Below, one piece after another: positions 59,997-64,000 of a stretch of DNA of 64,000 nt. Under the pieces are notes generated by a model. The model searched no databases, was not told where the DNA came from, and saw only the letters and a program-made list of their open reading frames with translations. This DNA is from Rubidibacter lacunae KORDI 51-2 (lineage in GTDB: Bacteria > Cyanobacteriota > Cyanobacteriia > Cyanobacteriales > Rubidibacteraceae), in NCBI RefSeq assembly GCF_000473895.1, contig NZ_ASSJ01000035.1, positions 62,001 through 126,000 of the forward strand. The letters are read 5' to 3'. Every line of letters starts with the position of its first letter. The first letter of the stretch is position 1. The position numbers were made by a program, and so were the translations under genes.

Positions 59997-61742
59997 TTGA
60001 GCATTCCCGCATTTTCCGATCGTACCGTTCTGCTACACGACGCTGCCGCGCGCCACTGGCTCTTGTTTCGCGCGCCGACGGAGATTTACGTTGCGCGATC
60101 GCCGGCTGAAGTTGTCCGCGTTCTTAACACCGTCCAAGCCCAAGTCACAGCAACCGGCTGCTATGCTGCTGGGTTTGTTGCCTACGAAGCAGCTCCCGGA
60201 TTCGATTCAGCGCTGATAGCACGATCTCCAGGGGAGTTTCCGCTAGCTTGGTTTGGCATCTATCCGCGCCCCGAGTCGTTCGCTTGGCCGGACACCCGCC
60301 CCGCCAACGTTCCCCTGTTATGGGAACCATCGGTGGACGACTGCGGCTATCGGGATGCCATCCGCCGCATCGCGGCTTACATCGCTGCGGGCGACACCTA
60401 TCAGGTGAATTATTCGTTCCGGTTACGCTCGCCGCTAACGTTCGCGCCGTGGGACCTATTTCAGCAAGCGATCGCGGCACAAGGTGCGGGCTATAGTGCT
60501 TACGTGCAGCTTCCTGACTGGACGATTTGTAGTAGCTCGCCGGAGCTATTTTGGCAGCGGCAGGGACGTTCCCTAAGTTCGCGTCCGATGAAGGGCACGA
60601 TCGCGCGCGGTCTGTGGTCGCAGCAGGATCGCGTGCGGGCGCGTTGGCTGCAGCAGTCTGAAAAGAACCGTGCCGAGAACGTGATGATCGTCGATATGGT
60701 GCGCAACGACTTCAACCGCATCGCCGATCGCGGTAGCGTCAGCGTCCTGGGTCTCTTCGACCTCGAGCAGTATCCAACGCTCTGGCAGATGACCAGTACC
60801 GTTGACTGCACCAGCGATGCCGGTCTTGCCGAGGTATTTCGTGCTGTCTTTCCACCAGCGTCAATTGTCGGTGCACCGAAAGCCCGCACGATGGAAATTA
60901 TTGCCGAGCTCGAAGATAGCCCGCGTCGGATTTATACGGGCTCGATCGGATTCGTCACGCGCGATCGCGCTCAATTCAACGTCGCGATCCGCACGGTGCT
61001 CGTCGATCGGCGCGCGCAAACGGCTGAATACGGCGTCGGCGGCGGTATTGTCTGGGATTCAAGCGATCGTGCCGAACAGGAAGAATGCCACACGAAGGCG
61101 CGCGTGCTGAGCTATGTCGAGCCGAGGTTTTCCCTGCTTGAAACGCTGCTCTGGACGCCAAGGGACGGGTACTTTTTACTCTCGCTGCACCTGCAACGCT
61201 TGCAAGACTCGGCTGCATACTTTGCCCATGCGTTGGACGCGACCGCCATCCGGCAAAACCTAGAGTGCTTGGGCAATCGCCTGCCGCCGCACCCGCACAA
61301 AGTCCGCCTGCTCGTCACCAAATCGGGTGCAGTGCGGCTAGAGCACTATCTCCACCAGCCAGCTGCAACAACCGTGCGTTTGCAACTGGCACGAGAGCCC
61401 GTGGATGCAGGCGATCGCTTCCTCTATCACAAAACCACGCATCGACGGATTTACGACCGCGCGCTAGCCGAACGGGGCAACTGCGACGACGTATTGCTCT
61501 GGAACCGAGACGGCGAAGCGACTGAAACCTGTTATTGCAATCTCGTTGCCGAGCTCGACGGGCAACTCGTCACGCCACCCCTACACTGTGGGCTACTGGC
61601 AGGCACTTATCGCTCGTGGCTGTTGAAGCAAGGAAAGATTAGCGAGCAGGCGATCGCAGTAGCCGACCTCAAACGCTGCAATCGGCTTTTTGTTATAAAC
61701 TCCGTCCAACAGTGGCGATCGGCAATCCTGATTAGCGAGTGA
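59997..61742 (+). CDS. pabB: Aminodeoxychorismate synthase component I fused to aminodeoxychorismate lyase (PabB-PabC)
   Basis: Makes p-aminobenzoate for folate. The N-terminal two-thirds is the chorismate-binding PabB module: AAGDTYQVNYSFRLRS, SSSPELFWQRQGRSLSSRPM, then KGTIARGLW, VMIVDMVRNDFNRIADRGSV, TSTVDCTSD, PPASIVGAPKARTMEIIAEL and YTGSIGFVTRDRAQFNVAIR. The C-terminal part (from about 375) is a class IV aminotransferase-like lyase, with LLVTKSG, YHKTTHRRIYD (PLP Lys candidate) and ETCYCNLVAELD. I start at TTG 59997, 57 bp after the GT4 stop; the frame is open upstream to 59301, but that portion overlaps the GT4 gene and does not match the family. Product 581 residues. Confidence 0.87.
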   Translation: MSIPAFSDRTVLLHDAAARHWLLFRAPTEIYVARSPAEVVRVLNTVQAQVTATGCYAAGFVAYEAAPGFDSALIARSPGEFPLAWFGIYPRPESFAWPDTRPANVPLLWEPSVDDCGYRDAIRRIAAYIAAGDTYQVNYSFRLRSPLTFAPWDLFQQAIAAQGAGYSAYVQLPDWTICSSSPELFWQRQGRSLSSRPMKGTIARGLWSQQDRVRARWLQQSEKNRAENVMIVDMVRNDFNRIADRGSVSVLGLFDLEQYPTLWQMTSTVDCTSDAGLAEVFRAVFPPASIVGAPKARTMEIIAELEDSPRRIYTGSIGFVTRDRAQFNVAIRTVLVDRRAQTAEYGVGGGIVWDSSDRAEQEECHTKARVLSYVEPRFSLLETLLWTPRDGYFLLSLHLQRLQDSAAYFAHALDATAIRQNLECLGNRLPPHPHKVRLLVTKSGAVRLEHYLHQPAATTVRLQLAREPVDAGDRFLYHKTTHRRIYDRALAERGNCDDVLLWNRDGEATETCYCNLVAELDGQLVTPPLHCGLLAGTYRSWLLKQGKISEQAIAVADLKRCNRLFVINSVQQWRSAILISE

Positions 61743-62197
61743 AATCGAAGTGCCCTTTTCCGAAATCGCAACCAGAGACGTCGATCGGAATTCGCGACCC
61801 CTACCGGTTGGCATTGCGTTCCGCTCCGACACGCAAATTGGCGGTTGCGACTCCAGCTGGCTGCTCGCACCTATTGCTTGCCGTCCCGTCTGTGCAGAAT
61901 CGCGCTCGGCACTGCATCAATCGCATTGTCAGCTTCAGCAAGCATAGCCAATATCGCTGCTCGAGCAGTGCATCCCTCTAAGTGCACGCTATGGGACGGT
62001 CATCTTCATCCTGGTAGCCGAGCGATTTTGGACCTGCGGTCGCAAACCCATCACACCTTGACTTTTTAAGGGAACCAGAGCTAAGTTTGTTTTATGAGTA
62101 GTTCTTATGTACCAAAATAACGCTCTTGTCAGTACCCACGAACTACATTCCTGAAGATCTTGAAGATAGCAAAGCGGGAACCATTTGGAGTCAATCG
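61743..62197. other. Spacer downstream of pabB-pabC
   Basis: About 455 bp. Short frames here have no protein-like composition. The upstream part of the next gene's open frame reaches into this region (62126), but its ATG at 62198 has the better ribosome-binding site. No repeat or RNA gene was recognised. Confidence 0.4.
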
Positions 62198-62722
62198 ATG
62201 GAAAACAGCAATCACCGCCAACTTCTCGACCAGCTAGACGGACTCGCCGCTGCTGCCGCTCGAACGCGCGCCCAGATCGCTGCTGAGGAAGCCGAGCATG
62301 CCTTTCGCATTCTGCTGCGCGATCGCTTCGAGCGCGAGATGAAGGAGCAAGCTGAGCAAACCTATCAACGCCTGCTGTCAGATACCCAACAGTTTGTCGA
62401 GCAAGCCGCACAAATGTCCGCCCAGCGATCGCTCGAACTCGAGGAGCGCACGATTGCTCATGCTCCAGCCTTCAGCGTTGCCACGCCGCAGTTTGCCAGC
62501 TTTGGGAGCGTTTTGGATGCCGAACGCCAGCGTCAAAACGGTATGGCGCAGCTAGTCGGTCAAACGCCCCAAGAGCAAGACATCGTTGCAGCTGCCTCGA
62601 TGGGCATGACGGAAGCGGAAATTGCTGCCGAAGTCCTAGGTGACGAATCGCCCGATACGGTGGCCCGCGTGCGCGGAGTCCTGCGCGATCGCCTCACCGA
62701 CTGCATTCCGGCTGCCGACTAG
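62198..62722 (+). CDS. Conserved hypothetical protein, helical, near DnaJ-like gene
   Basis: A 174-residue soluble protein of unknown function. It is largely alpha-helical, with a probable coiled coil (LLDQLDGLAAAAARTRAQIA, then AEEAEHAFRILLRDRFEREM and QQFVEQAAQMSAQRSLELEE). A second part includes EQDIVAAASMGMTEAEIAAE and GDESPDTVARVRGVLRDRLT, which resembles a short helix-turn-helix-like segment. The ATG at 62198 has GGAG eight bases upstream, preferred over 62126. It lies 186 bp upstream of a J-domain-like protein gene on the same strand. Confidence 0.65.
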   Translation: MENSNHRQLLDQLDGLAAAAARTRAQIAAEEAEHAFRILLRDRFEREMKEQAEQTYQRLLSDTQQFVEQAAQMSAQRSLELEERTIAHAPAFSVATPQFASFGSVLDAERQRQNGMAQLVGQTPQEQDIVAAASMGMTEAEIAAEVLGDESPDTVARVRGVLRDRLTDCIPAAD

Positions 62723-62907
62723 TTCGCGGGCGCGGCCGTTCGAGCAGCTCGGGACAACACCCCAGCGATGGTCGCGGCTGCTATCGGCAACTTGGTGTCA
62801 TCCGCTGCTGTTAGCACCTCCACACCCTATCGATGCATTGGCAGCTAAGACTGCAGTTGTCGGGTTTACAGGTCCTTGACGATAAAAATCCTATCCCCCT
62901 TAAGAGA

Positions 62908-63663
62908 ATGATGACTACCACGCTGGTCGAACGCGTCGAATACCTCACCTACACGCCGCGCGATCTGCAGCGTTTGGCAGCTCTCAACCCCCGCCACCGC
63001 AGCTCGGAGCAACTCCTACTTGGTTTCTTCGACTTCATCAAACGCGCGTGGACGGCAGGGGCGTTCCGGACCTTTCAGCAGCAAACTGGATTGCGTCTCA
63101 CTTCCAACCTCAACCGCTGTGAATTCGCGCGCCGCGCAGCGATCGAAGAGCTGCGGCATGCCACACCAACCGCAGACTTCTCGGAATACGATCGCGAGCA
63201 GTTTCGCGCGCGGCTCGAAGCTCAAATCGGGTCGATGCGCCAGCGGCTGACGTTCGCCCAGGAAAAAGCACACCAACTCGAACTCGCCCTCGAATCCGAA
63301 AAGCGACGGCTGAGTGCTTCTGCGAACCTAACGTTGTTGCTGATTGCCGAACGTTTGTTGCCGCCCGGCGATCCGCTCAACGGTTCGCAAGAGAGCCCGG
63401 CAATGCGTGTTTTGGGATCGCCAGCAACGCTAACCGAGCTGGAAGCCAACTATCGCGAGCTGCTCAAGCGCGAGCATCCCGATGTCAGCGTTCATCCTAC
63501 AGAACTCGCGCAGGCAAGGTTTGCCTATGTCCGACGGCTCTATCAAATCGTGCGCAGAAACTGGGAAAAGCTCCGACCAACTGCCGCGATCGCCGATAAC
63601 GAACTGGAGCGCCGCCTCCGCGCGCCCGTCCCGTTCGACCCCGCAAGTTTCTGGCCGGCATAA
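62908..63663 (+). CDS. DnaJ-like (J-domain-related) protein
   Basis: A 251-residue protein whose C-terminal part resembles a J domain: LTELEANYRELLKREHPDVS near residues 171-190, with HPD in the right place, then ARFAYVRRLYQIVRRNWEKL. The N-terminal region (ERVEYLTYTPRDLQRLAALN, FDFIKRAWTAGAFRTFQQQT) and a central coiled coil (LTFAQEKAHQLELALESEKR) are helical. It probably assists an Hsp70, but the classic J-domain start is not strict. I use ATG 62908; the frame runs further upstream and a second ATG follows immediately. Confidence 0.65.
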   Translation: MMTTTLVERVEYLTYTPRDLQRLAALNPRHRSSEQLLLGFFDFIKRAWTAGAFRTFQQQTGLRLTSNLNRCEFARRAAIEELRHATPTADFSEYDREQFRARLEAQIGSMRQRLTFAQEKAHQLELALESEKRRLSASANLTLLLIAERLLPPGDPLNGSQESPAMRVLGSPATLTELEANYRELLKREHPDVSVHPTELAQARFAYVRRLYQIVRRNWEKLRPTAAIADNELERRLRAPVPFDPASFWPA

Positions 63664-63761
63664 GCGCATTAAATCTCTGAGGGAAAGCACTCGAAGGGCT
63701 TCTTCTGAAGCTACTTTTGCAGCTGCTTCAGCAGAGGTGGCGCGAGCGCGAACAAATTGCG

Positions 63762-64000
63762 TTACATCGCTGCTGCCGACGAGTAGCGGGTGCTCAGCTC
63801 GGCCGGCGTCATTTGCTCGTAGGGTTCGAACGGCTGGTGAATCCAGGGATTATCGGGTAAGTAATGTGCGTGAAAATCGGGGGCAAATTTAGAGCAATCT
63901 TTGCACCACAGCACGGCTGTTCGCATGTCCTCGATCGCGTCGCCATAGCCAGCGTGCAACCAGGCGATCGCCGCCTGCAGGCTCTCGCCGGAATCGACCA
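63762..64000 (-). CDS. Conserved hypothetical protein, C-terminal part (cut by window edge)
   Basis: The frame is open from the right window edge to a TAA at 63762. It reads GESLQAAIAWLHAGYGDAIE, DMRTAVLWCKDCSKFAPDFH and AHYLPDNPWIHQPFEPYEQM, then a short tail. A CxxC pair (CKDC) and several aromatic residues suggest a small, possibly metal-binding domain. I do not recognise the family. It converges with the DnaJ-like gene, about 100 bp away. Confidence 0.6.
   Translation of the reverse strand, partial: VDSGESLQAAIAWLHAGYGDAIEDMRTAVLWCKDCSKFAPDFHAHYLPDNPWIHQPFEPYEQMTPAELSTRYSSAAAM

Overview
This window is chromosomal DNA from a cyanobacterium. The HIP1 octamer GCGATCGC recurs throughout genes and spacers. 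The gene set is that of an oxygenic phototroph: Psb27, a CpcS/CpeS phycobiliprotein lyase, Ycf34, a ferrochelatase with a C-terminal chlorophyll-binding helix, SipA, glycolate dehydrogenase GlcE/GlcF and the nickel superoxide dismutase pair SodN/SodX. The high GC and dense HIP1 suggest a GC-rich unicellular lineage, but I cannot name the species from sequence alone. Genes are short transcription units on both strands, mostly separated by ordinary spacers; no prophage or CRISPR array was seen.

Layout. 0-1.4 kb: a truncated group-2 sigma factor (-) and the RNase P RNA gene (+). 1.4-5.6 kb: a 1,360-residue secreted phosphodiesterase/phytase-like protein with RTX-type repeats and a Pho-box-like upstream site. 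6.0-7.1 kb: a decayed IS630 copy. 7.2-12.7 kb: an RND-type efflux adaptor, a Ser/Thr kinase-WD40 protein and a GIDE-like membrane protein. 13.2-15.3 kb: sirohydrochlorin chelatase, sipA and a TerC-family protein. 16.5-17.4 kb: sodN-sodX. 17.5-25.2 kb (-): a GHL10 glycosidase-like protein, psb27, recG, a cyanobacterial hypothetical, tsf and rpsB. 26.7-28.0 kb: a STAND ATPase with a vMAP-type N-terminal HTH. 28.2-33.3 kb (-): glcF, glcE, ycf34, trpS, cpcS. 34.1-36.7 kb (+): cysK, an alpha/beta hydrolase, ilvH. 37.1-42.0 kb: an AEC transporter, hemH, a methyltransferase, eno. 42.1-47.6 kb: an ECF-like sigma gene divergent from a vMAP-HTH/AAA_35 - AAA_35/CHASE2 - DUF928 operon. 47.8-50.3 kb: rtcB, rplU-rpmA, tRNA-Gln. 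51.4-56.1 kb (-): a three-gene substrate-binding/von Willebrand A operon and aroE. 57.1-64 kb (+): miaB, a small membrane protein, a GT4 phospho-sugar transferase, a pabB-pabC fusion, two cytosolic proteins (one DnaJ-like) and the end of a further gene on the minus strand.

How parts work together. The clearest candidate for a poorly described system is the cassette at 42.1-47.6 kb. A sigma factor diverges from two start/stop-overlapping AAA-type NTPases; the second carries a membrane-embedded CHASE2 sensor, and a predicted exported DUF928 protein follows. Three phased 10-bp repeats lie in the shared promoter region. A second candidate is the SBP-vWA lipoprotein operon at 51.4-55.1 kb. The window also carries a four-copy family of 210-bp non-autonomous elements (MITEs) with 16-bp terminal inverted repeats and 6-bp target duplications of the form TANNTR, and a separate 162-bp inverted-repeat element flanked by CTAG.

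Start codons were chosen by reading upstream sequence and family N-termini. Several genes use GTG or TTG starts, and those are flagged.
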